A stretch of DNA of 64,000 bases from CAVVAL01 sp963742725 (GCA_963742725.1 CAVUMX010000001.1:2356001-2420000), one strand, 5' to 3'. Shown: positions 33,819-42,301, counted from the stretch's first letter. The notes: generated by a model not told the origin, from the sequence alone. Numbers and translations are program-made.

Positions 33819-35296
33819 GTCACCACGGTGGCGTCGAACCGTGCCGTGAAGTCGACCGCCGCCGGGTTCGCGCGGAACGCGCCGAGGCGGCGGCGCAGGT
33901 CACGCAGTTCGTTGAGCGTCCGGGTGGACGTGACCTCGTTGGCGACGAGCGTGAGTGCGTTCTGGGCGAGCCGGCACGCGCCGGAGATGTCCCGGCGGGC
34001 GAGGTACGCGAGGGCCAACCGGACGGTGTACAGCGACCGGTTCCGCACGAACGACTCACGTTGCCACTTGCACGCGTCCTCGAGGAGTTCGCTGGCGCGG
34101 TTGGGTTTGCCCAGGTCGAGCTGGCACACGCCCTCGTTGCCGGCCAGTTCGGCTTCGTCGAAGAACGCGATCCAGACGGGATTCGGCTCTTCTCTGTCGC
34201 GCTCGTCGAACGACTGCCGGGCGCGCGTCATCGAGCGCTCGGCGGCGTGGCCCTCCCGAAGCTTCGCCCAAGCCCGGGCCTCGCGGACGGCCAGCAGCGA
34301 CGTCAGGGTGGGGGTGGCCCAGCCCTGGGCGCTGCGCTGCGCGGCCTCGGCGAGACGCAGCCCTTCCTTGGGCCGGTCGAGGGCGACCGCCTGCATGCTC
34401 ATGTTGGCCAGCACGTGGACTTCGAGCTCCGGGTGGTTGGCCATGCGCGCGGCGGCGAGCGCCTCGGTGTAGCAGTAGCGGGCCTGGTCCTGGCGGCCCG
34501 CGTCGAAGGCGAGCCAACCCGCGCAGATGCCGAGTTCGCCCATGGCAACCTGGAGCCGTTGGCCCACGGAGTCGCCGTAGGTGCCGCGGTTGAGCAGCCG
34601 GCTCGCGCGCTGGAGCTGCGCGGCGGCCTGGTCGCAGAGGGTGTCGCCGCCGTAGCGGTAGTCGAGCTTGTAGAGGTGCTGCGGAGTTTCTTCGAGCTGG
34701 GCCGCGTGGGCCTCGCCGATCCGGCCGTAGTCCTCGGTTCCGAGAGGGTTGTCGTCTTCCTCGCCGGCGAGGCTGAGGCCAACGAGCGCGGCCGCACCCG
34801 AGATGCCCTTCAGCAGGTCACGTCTCCTCATCTGGGCATCTCCTACGTCGGGGTCCCCGTCAATCGGGAAAGTACTTCCCGGATCGGGCCCGCATGATGC
34901 ATCGAGGTATTGACCTGTGCCGACAGGATCAACCAGATAGGGCGGAATTCGTAGTCCTTGTACGAATCGTAGTACTGTGTCCAGTTTTATCTCGGTAAGA
35001 CCGCGTTCGATCCGCGAGACATGTGCCTGGGAGAAGCCCACCAGGTCGGCCACCATGTGTTGCCGACGGACGGGTGTGCGGGCCCGGTAGAGGCGGGAGA
35101 CCGCCGCGAGGTCGTGGTCGGCGAGCGCGCGGCGCATCTCAGGTTCCTGCCAGAACTCGAGTGGCAGGAGTGGCGCGAGCACGCTGGCCGACTGCCTACT
35201 TCGGCCGCAGGGATCGCAGATGTCGTTGGTGTTGTCGCGCCGAAGGCGGGTGCCGCACACGCCGCAACTTCGGACCGCAATTTGGACACGGGTCAT
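33815..35296 (-). CDS. XRE-family regulator with N-terminal zinc ribbon and TPR-like C-terminus
   Basis: The 493-residue protein starts with a small zinc ribbon (CGVCGTRL, then CDPCGR). A Cro/C1-type helix-turn-helix follows around residues 75-110 (MVADLVGFSQAHVSRIERG). The long C-terminal part is helical and TPR-like, typical of actinomycete regulators that sense a peptide or other signal. ATG at 35296 has GGAGG upstream; a longer frame exists but lacks support. It diverges from the short operon starting at 35500, a likely target. Confidence 0.8.
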   Translation of the reverse strand: MTRVQIAVRSCGVCGTRLRRDNTNDICDPCGRSRQSASVLAPLLPLEFWQEPEMRRALADHDLAAVSRLYRARTPVRRQHMVADLVGFSQAHVSRIERGLTEIKLDTVLRFVQGLRIPPYLVDPVGTGQYLDASCGPDPGSTFPIDGDPDVGDAQMRRRDLLKGISGAAALVGLSLAGEEDDNPLGTEDYGRIGEAHAAQLEETPQHLYKLDYRYGGDTLCDQAAAQLQRASRLLNRGTYGDSVGQRLQVAMGELGICAGWLAFDAGRQDQARYCYTEALAAARMANHPELEVHVLANMSMQAVALDRPKEGLRLAEAAQRSAQGWATPTLTSLLAVREARAWAKLREGHAAERSMTRARQSFDERDREEPNPVWIAFFDEAELAGNEGVCQLDLGKPNRASELLEDACKWQRESFVRNRSLYTVRLALAYLARRDISGACRLAQNALTLVANEVTSTRTLNELRDLRRRLGAFRANPAAVDFTARFDATVVT

Positions 35297-35499
35297 CTCG
35301 GTGCCTCCACGAGAGAGGGGTGACACGTTGATCCCGGTTGTGCAGATAGTAATCCGGTTCGTTGCCCGCGCAAGGGCGCATTCGATACATGGAGGTATCA
35401 ACGGGACTCGGATCGGTGTTGGCGGTGAGTCGCGGAGCGATCACTCTCTGGTGTGTCGACGTACGGCGAGTCGGCAAGGACAACAGGAGGGAGTGACCG

Positions 35500-35673
35500 A
35501 TGCGCTCGGGCGTGCACCACGCCGAAGCTGATCTGCCGCGCTCCACCGCGGTAGGCGATTCCCTGGCCGAGGGTGCGACGACGGATCCGTCCGGCCAGAA
35601 GGAGATCGGATTGTCCTCCGGGCGATCGGCACTCCGCGGCTCTCGTTACCGAAGGGGGCGCTACCACCGGTGA
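35500..35673 (+). CDS. Small protein, 57 aa, unknown
   Basis: ATG at 35500 follows AGGAGGGAG at ideal distance, one of the best ribosome sites in the window. The stop overlaps the next GTG as GTGA. The product is hydrophilic, basic at its C-terminus (SRYRRGRYHR), with no membrane segment or known motif. It diverges from the XRE gene across 203 bases. Coupling to the 91-residue gene supports real translation; the function is unknown. Confidence 0.5.
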   Translation: MRSGVHHAEADLPRSTAVGDSLAEGATTDPSGQKEIGLSSGRSALRGSRYRRGRYHR

Positions 35674-35945
35674 ACGTGTGGATCAAGCTACGCACCATCC
35701 GCGAACGCGTGCGGACCGCGGACGACCTGGCTCTGCTCGAACACGCTCCCATCGACCTCTACGACCTGATGCGCGCCATCGAAGCCGTGCTTGCCCTCCA
35801 CGACGGGCACCAGCGTCACGACGATCCAGACGGTCACTTCTACTGCAGCGGCTGCCCGACCACCCCACGCGGGCCCGTGCCATGGCCGTGCACCACGCGC
35901 CGATCGCTCGAACGAGCCCTGGTCGGCAGCGAGATCAGAGTCTGA
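35670..35945 (+). CDS. Small protein with Cys pair, 91 aa, unknown
   Basis: The product reads VNVWIKLRTIRERVRTADDL, a helical LYDLMRAIEAVLALHDGH segment, then HFYCSGCPTTPRGPVPWPC with three cysteines that could bind a metal. Short proteins of this layout often accompany XRE-family regulators in actinomycetes. GTG at 35670 overlaps the upstream small gene. A 14-bp hairpin 111 bases downstream probably ends the transcript. Confidence 0.6.
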   Translation: MNVWIKLRTIRERVRTADDLALLEHAPIDLYDLMRAIEAVLALHDGHQRHDDPDGHFYCSGCPTTPRGPVPWPCTTRRSLERALVGSEIRV

Positions 35946-36055
35946 CTCCCCGGCGCCGGCAGACAGGGTCGTCGGCACCGGGCAAGCCGGGCAGGTGCGG
36001 GTTTCAACGAGCTGCCCAGGGTGTGGTTCTCGCCCCTGCCCGGTAGGGAGCGGCA

Positions 36056-36098
36056 CGGCGGTACCAGGGAAGTCCTCCTGAATGCCCTGGTACCGCCG
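36056..36098. terminator. Hairpin terminator
   Basis: CGGCGGTACCAGGG at 36056-36069 pairs perfectly with CCCTGGTACCGCCG at 36085-36098 around a 15-base loop. It lies between the small-gene operon and mtnA. Confidence 0.65.
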
Positions 36099-36113
36099 CG
36101 TCCGCGCAAGCAC

Positions 36114-36184
36114 CCTCGTTGGGTGCCGCGGTTTCGGGGGTCTTTGCTCCCCGGCGGCCCCCGAAACTTCGATACCCAACGAGG
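36114..36184 (+). promoter_or_regulatory. Two-tier hairpin immediately upstream of mtnA
   Basis: The outer stem CCTCGTTGGGT (36114-36124) pairs with ACCCAACGAGG (36174-36184). The inner stem GTTTCGGGGG (36131-36140) pairs with CCCCCGAAAC (36158-36167). Six-base strands form an internal loop between them. The structure ends 21 bases before the start codon and could act as a terminator, an attenuator or a leader element. It does not match a riboswitch consensus I can recognise. Confidence 0.55.
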
Positions 36185-36205
36185 CGCACGTGGCAGGCTC
36201 GCGGT

Positions 36206-37195
36206 GTGACCTACACCATCGACTGGGCCGATGGTCCAGCAGTCGTCATCATCGACCAGACCGCGCTGCCCCAGCGTGAGGAGTTGCTGAGGCTGGCATC
36301 GGTGCCGGAGCTGGTGTCCGCGATCCAGCGGCTCGCCGTCCGAGGGGCGCCGGCGCTGGGGGTCGCGGGCGCGCTCGGGGTCGCGCTGGCGGCGCGAACG
36401 TCGGCGGACCCGGCCGCGGACGTCGCGCTGCTACGCGCGGCCCGGCCCACCGCGGTCAACCTGGCCTGGGGCGTCGACCGGGTCGCGGCCAAGCTGGCCG
36501 AGGGTCCCGAGGCGGTGCTCGCCGAGGCGCTCGCCGTCCGCGACGAGGACATCGCCAGCTCGGCGTCCATGGGCCGGTACGGCGCCGACCTCGTGACCGA
36601 GCTGGTCGGCACCGCACCCCGGCTCCTCACCCACTGCAACACGGGCGCGCTGGCGTGCGTCACCGGCGGCACGGCCCTCGGGGTGATCACAACCCTTCAT
36701 GCGGACGGTCGTCCGCTCCGAGTTATCGCTTCGGAGACACGTCCCCTCCTCCAGGGTGCGCGCCTCACCGCGTGGGAGCTGGCCAGGGCCGGCGTGCCGT
36801 ACCGGCTGGCGGTGGACGGGGCGGGGCCGTTCCTGATGGCGCGCGGCGAGGTGGACGCCGTGATCCTCGGCGCCGACCGGGTGTGCGCGAACGGCGACGT
36901 GGTGAACAAGGTCGGCACGTACGCGCACGCGCTCGGCGCCGCCCGGGCCGGTATCCCGTTCCTGGTCGTGGCGCCGGAGTCCACCGTGGACATGGATACC
37001 AAGAGCGGCGCCGACGTCGAGATCGAGGACAGGGGCGCCGCCGAGATCACGGCGACGGGGCTGCCAGCGGTCAACCCGGCCTTCGACGTCACACCGCACG
37101 ACCTGGTGACCGCGATCGTCACGGACCGCCGCGTCGTCCGGCTCGATCGCGGCGAGACCCTGGCCGGCGTCGCACCGGGAGAACTCAGACGATGA
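36206..37195 (+). CDS. mtnA: S-methyl-5-thioribose-1-phosphate isomerase
   Basis: MtnA converts 5-methylthioribose 1-phosphate to methylthioribulose 1-phosphate in methionine salvage. The 329-residue protein shows the family hallmarks: LAVRGAPALGVAGALGVAL, LTHCNTGALACVTGGTALGVI with the catalytic cysteine, VIASETRPLLQGARLTAWEL and VILGADRVCANGDVVNKVGTY with the catalytic aspartate. GTG at 36206 starts at the family position VTYTIDW. The stop overlaps the next ATG. No other methionine-salvage gene is visible nearby. Confidence 0.92.
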   Translation: MTYTIDWADGPAVVIIDQTALPQREELLRLASVPELVSAIQRLAVRGAPALGVAGALGVALAARTSADPAADVALLRAARPTAVNLAWGVDRVAAKLAEGPEAVLAEALAVRDEDIASSASMGRYGADLVTELVGTAPRLLTHCNTGALACVTGGTALGVITTLHADGRPLRVIASETRPLLQGARLTAWELARAGVPYRLAVDGAGPFLMARGEVDAVILGADRVCANGDVVNKVGTYAHALGAARAGIPFLVVAPESTVDMDTKSGADVEIEDRGAAEITATGLPAVNPAFDVTPHDLVTAIVTDRRVVRLDRGETLAGVAPGELRR

Positions 37196-38241
37196 TCCAG
37201 CTCCTGGCGCCGGACGGGCGGCGACACGAACATCCTGACTTCCCGCTCGACGTCACCGGCGACGAGCTGCGCGCCATGTACCGGGAGATGGTGCTGACGC
37301 GCCGGTTCGACGCAGAGTCCACGGCGCTGCAACGGCAGGGCGAACTGGGGCTGTGGATACCGAGCCTCGGCCAGGAGGCGTCGCAGACCGGTTCGGTCCA
37401 CGCGCTCCACGACCGGGACATGCTGTTCCCCAGCTACCGCGAGCACGGCGTGGCGATCGCCCGCGGCGTGGCGCCGGGGCAGCTCCTGTCGATGTTCCGG
37501 GGCGCGACCCTGAGCGGTTGGGATCCGGAAGCTTTCCGCGTCGGCGTCTACACGGTCGTGCTCGGCGCCCAGACCCTGCACGCCGTCGGGTACGCGATGG
37601 GCGTCCAGCGGGACGGCGGCGACGAGGTGGTGGCCGTCTACTACGGCGACGGCGCGTCGTCCCAGGGCGACACCAGCGAGGCGATGAACTGGGCCGCCGT
37701 GGTCGGTGCCCCGGTGATCTTCTGCTGCCAGAACAACCAGTGGGCCATTTCCGTACCGTCGTCGCGCCAGTCCCGGACGCCGCTCTACCAGCGCGCGGCC
37801 GGCTTCGGCATGCCCGGCGTGCAGGTCGACGGCAACGACGTACTGGCGGTCATGGCGGTCACGCGATGGGCGGCCGCGCGGGCACGGGCGGGCGACGGGC
37901 CGGCGATGATCGAGTCGTACACGTACCGGATCGGGCCGCACACCACCTCGGACGATCCGTCCCGGTACCGCACCGACGCCTCCGTCGACGAGTGGCGCCA
38001 CCGCGACCCGATCGCCCGGCTCCGGACCTACCTGCTGGCGGCCGACGAAGCGTCCGACGCGTATCTCGCCGAGGTGGACGCCGAAGCCGACGACTACGCC
38101 GCCCGGACCCGTCACGAGTGCCTGACGATGCCGCTGCCGCACGGCGAGCAGGTGTTCGACCACGTGTACGCCGACGCCCATGCCGACCTGGCGTCCCAAC
38201 GGGCGACGTACCGCAAGTACGCCGCTTCGTTCGTCCTCTAA
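37192..38241 (+). CDS. Thiamine-diphosphate dehydrogenase E1 component, alpha subunit
   Basis: This is the alpha subunit of a pyruvate or branched-chain 2-oxoacid dehydrogenase E1, 349 residues. The ThDP/Mg site is YYGDGASSQGDTSEAMNWAAVVGAPVIFCCQNNQWAIS (near 150). The phosphorylation-loop region reads YRIGPHTTSDDPSRYR. The catalytic dimer also needs a beta subunit, and the complex E2 and E3. None is encoded downstream, where the next gene is convergent. ATG overlaps the mtnA stop. Substrate unassigned. Confidence 0.85.
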   Translation: MIQLLAPDGRRHEHPDFPLDVTGDELRAMYREMVLTRRFDAESTALQRQGELGLWIPSLGQEASQTGSVHALHDRDMLFPSYREHGVAIARGVAPGQLLSMFRGATLSGWDPEAFRVGVYTVVLGAQTLHAVGYAMGVQRDGGDEVVAVYYGDGASSQGDTSEAMNWAAVVGAPVIFCCQNNQWAISVPSSRQSRTPLYQRAAGFGMPGVQVDGNDVLAVMAVTRWAAARARAGDGPAMIESYTYRIGPHTTSDDPSRYRTDASVDEWRHRDPIARLRTYLLAADEASDAYLAEVDAEADDYAARTRHECLTMPLPHGEQVFDHVYADAHADLASQRATYRKYAASFVL

Positions 38242-38285
38242 CCGCGCCCCCTGCCGCCCGCCCCCGACCCTCACGCCCCTCGAGT

Positions 38286-38334
38286 TTCGGACTTTTGAGG
38301 GTCAGGCGCCCGCGCCGACCCTCAAAAGTCCGAA
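38286..38334. terminator. Bidirectional terminator with an 18-bp perfect stem
   Basis: TTCGGACTTTTGAGGGTC at 38286-38303 pairs with 38317-38334, and GGCGC/GCGCC extends the stem towards the loop. TTTT and AAAA runs lie in the arms. The right arm contains the stop codon of the leftward prephenate dehydrogenase gene. Confidence 0.8.
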
Positions 38335-39266
38335 GGTGGGCGAGCCGGCGAGACGGCAACCAAGGCGGGGGAGACGGCCGTGATCCAGCCGCCCGCGCGG
38401 CCCAGTGCGAGGAGCGCGTCCCGGCTGGCCGGGATCTGGCGGGGCTCGCCGGGCGACGGCGGCCAGTGCGACCGGACGCCGTGCCCGGCCCGGAACCAGG
38501 CGGTCAGCGCGGCCGGGTCGTCCAGGCGGCGGCGGGCTTCGGTGAGCTGGTCGATCAACGCGTCCAGCTCGTCGCGGACGGCGGCCGCGTTGCCACCGCA
38601 CATGGCCGCCGTCAGTTCGGGGCGGGTGGCCGCGACCCGGGTGCCGTCGCGGAAGGATCCGGCGCCGAGGGTGAGCGCCATGCGGTCCGTGCCCGCCCGC
38701 GCGGCGAGGGCGGACGCGAGGACGTGCGGGGCGTGGCTGATCCGGGCGACCGCCGCGTCGTGCTCGGCCGCGGACGCCGGTACGACCCGGGCGCCGATCG
38801 AGGTCACGAGCGATGCGAGCCGTAGCCAGGTGTCCAGGTCGGTGTCGTGTTCCAGCGCCAGTACCCAGGCGCACCCGTCGAACAGCGTGGCGTCGGCGGC
38901 GGCGAACCCGGACTGTTCCCGCCCGGCCATCGGGTGCCCGCCGACCCAGGTCGCGCCGGGGCAGTGCTCGGCCGCGAGGCGGCGCGGCGCGGCCTTGACG
39001 GACGTGACGTCGGTGAGCGGCCCGGTGTACCCGGCGGCGTGGACGGCGTCCAGGACCTCCGCCATGGCCGGGAGCGGCACGGCGAGCACGGTGAGGTCGG
39101 CGCCGGCCACGGCCTCGGCGACCGTTTCGGCGGCCCGTCCGGCGGCGGCGCGGGTCCTCGGGTCGGCGTCGTAGCCGGTGGCGATGGCGCCGAGCCGGTG
39201 GAACAGCGAGCCGCCGATCAGTCCGAGACCGAGGATCGCGACGTTCCGGAACGGGGTGACGGGCAT
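38322..39266 (-). CDS. tyrA: Prephenate dehydrogenase
   Basis: The enzyme oxidises prephenate to 4-hydroxyphenylpyruvate with NAD(P)+ in tyrosine synthesis. The dinucleotide site VAILGLGLIGGSLFHRL is at the start. WVGGHPMAGREQSGF carries the conserved histidine, and HDAAVARISHAPHVLASALA the second. At 314 residues it lacks an ACT regulatory domain. I start it at ATG 39266; a longer frame to 39311 would run through the TetR-type palindrome. Its last codons lie inside the terminator hairpin. Confidence 0.88.
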   Translation of the reverse strand: MPVTPFRNVAILGLGLIGGSLFHRLGAIATGYDADPRTRAAAGRAAETVAEAVAGADLTVLAVPLPAMAEVLDAVHAAGYTGPLTDVTSVKAAPRRLAAEHCPGATWVGGHPMAGREQSGFAAADATLFDGCAWVLALEHDTDLDTWLRLASLVTSIGARVVPASAAEHDAAVARISHAPHVLASALAARAGTDRMALTLGAGSFRDGTRVAATRPELTAAMCGGNAAAVRDELDALIDQLTEARRRLDDPAALTAWFRAGHGVRSHWPPSPGEPRQIPASRDALLALGRAGGWITAVSPALVAVSPARPPSDF

Positions 39267-39282
39267 CCGGAAAGCAAAGCAT

Positions 39283-39296
39283 TTGAACCTGTTCAA
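39283..39296. promoter_or_regulatory. TetR-type operator palindrome
   Basis: TTGAAC-CT-GTTCAA is a perfect 6-2-6 palindrome between the divergent tyrA and tetR-family genes. Operators of TetR-family autoregulators have this form and position. It could control both genes. Confidence 0.65.
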
Positions 39297-39327
39297 CACA
39301 CGCGCGGACACCGGCTAGGCTCAGCCG

Positions 39328-40011
39328 GTGTCCACAGACGCCCAGCCGCGCTCCGTCAAAGGCGAGCAGACGCGTGACCTGATCCTCGCCACCGCGCTCC
39401 GGCTCTTCCGCGAGAACGGGTACGACGCCACGACGATGCGGGCGATCGCCAGCGCGGCGGGGGTGTCGGTCGGCAACGCCTACTACTACTTCGCGTCCAA
39501 GGAACACCTGATCCAGGCGTTCTACGACACGCTCGTCGCCCAGCACCGCGTGGTCGCCCGGCCCAGGCTCGAAGGCGTCACCGACTTCGCCACGCGGCTG
39601 CGCATCACCGTCCGGACGCACATCGAGCTGATGCAGCCGTACCACGCGTTCGCCGGCGGCTTCTTCAAGACGGCCGCCGACCCGGACAGCCCGCTGTCGC
39701 CGTTCAGCACCGAATCGACGCCGGCCCGCGACGAGGAGGTGGCCTTCTTCCGCGAGGTGGTCGAGGGGTCGGACGCGAAGATCCCCAAGCAGCTCCGCGA
39801 CGACCTGCCGCGGCTGCTGTGGCTGTTCCACATGGGCGTGATCCTGTACTGGGTGCACGACTCCAGCGACGGCGTGGCGCGCACCTACGAGCTGATCGAC
39901 CGCGCGGCCCCGCTCGTCGTCAAGCTGGTCGGGCTGGCACGGCTCCCCGGCACCAAGGGCGTCCTGGAGGACGTCCTCGACCTGCTCCACACCCTCCAGC
40001 CAGCCCGGTAG
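39328..40011 (+). CDS. TetR family transcriptional regulator
   Basis: The 227-residue protein has an N-terminal TetR helix-turn-helix: TRDLILATALRLFRENGYDATTMRAIASAAGVSVGNAYYYFASKEHLIQAF (residues 15-65). The C-terminal ligand-binding part is helical and unassigned. The GTG start has no clear ribosome site, so the transcript may be nearly leaderless. The palindrome at 39283 is its likely binding site. It reads in the same direction as the sugar-isomerase-like gene 39 bases on. Confidence 0.88.
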   Translation: MSTDAQPRSVKGEQTRDLILATALRLFRENGYDATTMRAIASAAGVSVGNAYYYFASKEHLIQAFYDTLVAQHRVVARPRLEGVTDFATRLRITVRTHIELMQPYHAFAGGFFKTAADPDSPLSPFSTESTPARDEEVAFFREVVEGSDAKIPKQLRDDLPRLLWLFHMGVILYWVHDSSDGVARTYELIDRAAPLVVKLVGLARLPGTKGVLEDVLDLLHTLQPAR

Positions 40012-40050
40012 GGGTCGCGCGGACGGCTCCCGGCCAGACACGATTGGGCC

Positions 40051-41244
40051 ATGTACCGGACGGCAGCCGCCACGCTCGTCACGCACCAGATCGAACTCCC
40101 GTCCTGGGCGTTCCGGGGTGCCGACGTCCGGTTCAGCGGCTGGACGGCACCGGAGGCGCCCCGCACGGCGTACGAGCTGCTCGCCGACGCGGCCGTCGTC
40201 CACCGGTTCACGGGCGTCACGCCCGGCATCGGTCTGCACCTCCCGTCGGACCGCACGGACGACTACGCCGACCTCGCCCGCCACGCCGCCGAACTCGGGC
40301 TGTCCGTCGGATCGGTGTACCCCGAGGTCAACCTGCGGCACGGCCGGCCGCCGGGCATCTGCCACGCCGAGGAATGGATCCGCCGCCGGTCCGTCGAGTC
40401 GCTGCTGGACGCCGTCGAGGTGGCCGCCGCCGTGCATGCCCGCCGCCTGACGCTGCGATTCGTCGACGACTCGCCGTACCCGGGCCAGCACGAGCTGCAC
40501 GCCCGCCGCGACCGTCTCACCGCCGCCCTCGGCGAGGTGTACGCGCACCTGCCGGCCGGACTGCGGCTGGTCATCGAGTACACGGTGGTCGAGCCGTGCT
40601 TCTACACGATGGACCTGCCGGACTGGGGCAACGCGTACGCCCAGTCACTGGCGCTGGGGCCGGCGACGCAGGTGCTGGTCGACACCAGCCCGAGGGCGCA
40701 GGGCCGCCACCCGGACTTCGTCGTCGAGATGCTGCGCCGCGAGGGACGCCTCGGTGGTGTGGTCGTGCTCAGTCCGTCCGGATCAGAGGTCGATCCTTTC
40801 GATCTGTTCCTCGTGCAGACGGAGCTGGCCGCCGCCGACATGGGCGGTGTGCCGCTGATCCTGGACCCGGGCGAGAACCGCCGCCCCGGCATCCTGCCGT
40901 TGATCCGCGCCGTACTGGCCGTCCAGGAGGCGGCCGCGCGCGCCGCCCAGCTCGACGGCGAGGCGTGGCGCACGGCACACGCCGAAGGTGACCAGGAGGG
41001 CGCGCACGCGTTGCTGATGGCGGCCTACGCCACGGACGTCGGCAGCGTGCTCGCGCACGCCAGGGAATCGTTGGGTATCAGTGCCGACCCGGTCGCCGCC
41101 TACGACGAGGCGTGCCACGCCGAGCTGCGGGCGGCCGAGCGCCGTGCCGCCGAGCAGCGGGTGCATGCCCGTCAGGCCGCCGCGCGCCATCGCGCCCCGG
41201 AACGCCGCCCGGCGCCACGCAGGACGCCCGAACCCGCGCACTGA
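40051..41244 (+). CDS. Rhamnose-isomerase-like TIM-barrel protein
   Basis: The first 350 residues look like the xylose-isomerase-type TIM barrel of non-enterobacterial L-rhamnose isomerases. The opening HQIELPSWAFRGADVRF is similar to the family's N-terminal signature. Metal-ligand candidates are Glu in RLVIEYTVVEP, Asp in VLVDTSPRAQGRH and Asp in LILDPGENRR. The last 50 residues are an Ala/Arg/Glu-rich tail that is not part of the fold. Substrate specificity is uncertain; no rhamnose kinase or aldolase gene is nearby. Length is 397 residues. Confidence 0.7.
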   Translation: MYRTAAATLVTHQIELPSWAFRGADVRFSGWTAPEAPRTAYELLADAAVVHRFTGVTPGIGLHLPSDRTDDYADLARHAAELGLSVGSVYPEVNLRHGRPPGICHAEEWIRRRSVESLLDAVEVAAAVHARRLTLRFVDDSPYPGQHELHARRDRLTAALGEVYAHLPAGLRLVIEYTVVEPCFYTMDLPDWGNAYAQSLALGPATQVLVDTSPRAQGRHPDFVVEMLRREGRLGGVVVLSPSGSEVDPFDLFLVQTELAAADMGGVPLILDPGENRRPGILPLIRAVLAVQEAAARAAQLDGEAWRTAHAEGDQEGAHALLMAAYATDVGSVLAHARESLGISADPVAAYDEACHAELRAAERRAAEQRVHARQAAARHRAPERRPAPRRTPEPAH

Positions 41245-41250
41245 CGTCCG

Positions 41251-41688
41251 CTAGGAGGGCTCCGGCTCGTCGGGGGAGAGGAATACGACCGGCGGTGCAG
41301 TGCTCGGGGCCTGCTCGGCCGGCGGAGGGGCGGCCACGGTCGGCAGGGTGGGCGCCGCTTCCGGTGGGGCCTCCACGGTTGGCGGTTCCGGCTCGGGACG
41401 GCCCCAGCGGCGCGACCTGTCGGGTGGCTCGATCAGGATCCTGGTGAGCTGGTCGCGCGCGTCGCGGTGCTCGGCGAGGCTGTCGGACAGGCCGGAGACC
41501 AGTGCGTGGACCAGCCCCGGTACCTCGTCGGTCGAGAGGCGGAACGTCGCCCGGCACTGGCCGAGCTGCCACAGGCTGAGTACCAGCGTGCTCTCGTGCC
41601 GGTGCCAGCTGACCCGGAGCGAGCGTCCTTCACCGCGCGTGTCGAGGAATACCTCGCCGCGATTCGGTAGTGGAAGGACCTCGCCCAT
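41251..41688 (-). CDS. Conserved-looking protein with Pro-rich tail, unknown, 145 aa
   Basis: Residues 1-90 form a compact domain (LRVSWHRHESTLVLSLWQLGQCRATFRLSTDEVPGLVHAL) resembling small actinomycete proteins of unknown function. The remaining 55 residues are Pro/Glu/Ala-rich and probably disordered. There is no signal or membrane helix. It is convergent with the isomerase-like gene (7 bases) and diverges from the membrane protein at 41811. Confidence 0.6.
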   Translation of the reverse strand: MGEVLPLPNRGEVFLDTRGEGRSLRVSWHRHESTLVLSLWQLGQCRATFRLSTDEVPGLVHALVSGLSDSLAEHRDARDQLTRILIEPPDRSRRWGRPEPEPPTVEAPPEAAPTLPTVAAPPPAEQAPSTAPPVVFLSPDEPEPS

Positions 41689-41810
41689 GTACTAAGGATG
41701 CCGACCTGAGTCAATGTTCGCCAACCCGTTCTGTGCCGAGATGTCCGCTCGATCGTCGGCGGACCGCCGCACTAGACTCGCGTGTCCGAGTCGCGGTTCG
41801 AGGGGGGCCA

Positions 41811-42176
41811 TTGACGGAGCCGAAGCCGCCGGCGTGGTGGGAGCCCCCGCCCCCGCCTGCGCCGAAGCCCTCCCCGGACCTGGAACGGCCGTCCTATCGC
41901 GAGCGGCGTCCCGTCCGCTGGTGGATGGTGCTGGTCGGGATCGTCGCTTCGGTGGTCTGGTACGTGCTGATCGGCGCGGCGGCGTGGAACGGCACGTCGT
42001 TCGTCGTCGGCATGCTCGTTGCCGTGGCGCTGGCCGGTATCGCCACGTACGTCCTGATCTGGCGAGGGGACACCGGGCTCGGCGTCGGGATCGGCATGAT
42101 GATCGGTTTCGCGCTGGCCTTCATGTTCTTCGTGGCGTGCTGGTATGTGTTCCTGGACTCAGTGGAGTTCGGATAA
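41811..42176 (+). CDS. Small membrane protein with Pro-rich N-terminus, 121 aa
   Basis: A cytoplasmic Pro-rich start (PKPPAWWEPPPPPAPKP) is followed by three hydrophobic helices: WWMVLVGIVASVVWYVLI, a helix around VGMLVAVALAGIATYVLI, and a helix around IGMMIGFALAFMFFVACW. No family is recognised. TTG at 41811 has AGGGGGG just upstream; the longer frame to 41670 would run back over the divergent start. It precedes the LCP gene by 125 bases. Confidence 0.6.
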   Translation: MTEPKPPAWWEPPPPPAPKPSPDLERPSYRERRPVRWWMVLVGIVASVVWYVLIGAAAWNGTSFVVGMLVAVALAGIATYVLIWRGDTGLGVGIGMMIGFALAFMFFVACWYVFLDSVEFG

Positions 42177-42301
42177 ATGCCGCATCCACGACGCGCAATC
42201 CCGTGCCCACGCTTCGTGATGTGGCGAGCCAGGGACGGGCGGAGTTGATTCGGACACGTAGTCTGGAAGTTAACGCCTTCGAGGATTGAGGTTCACTTCG
42301 C

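Noticed and set aside
36056..36205. SAM riboswitch before mtnA
   Set aside because: The paired elements are simple nested hairpins and lack the conserved core of any SAM riboswitch class I can recognise.
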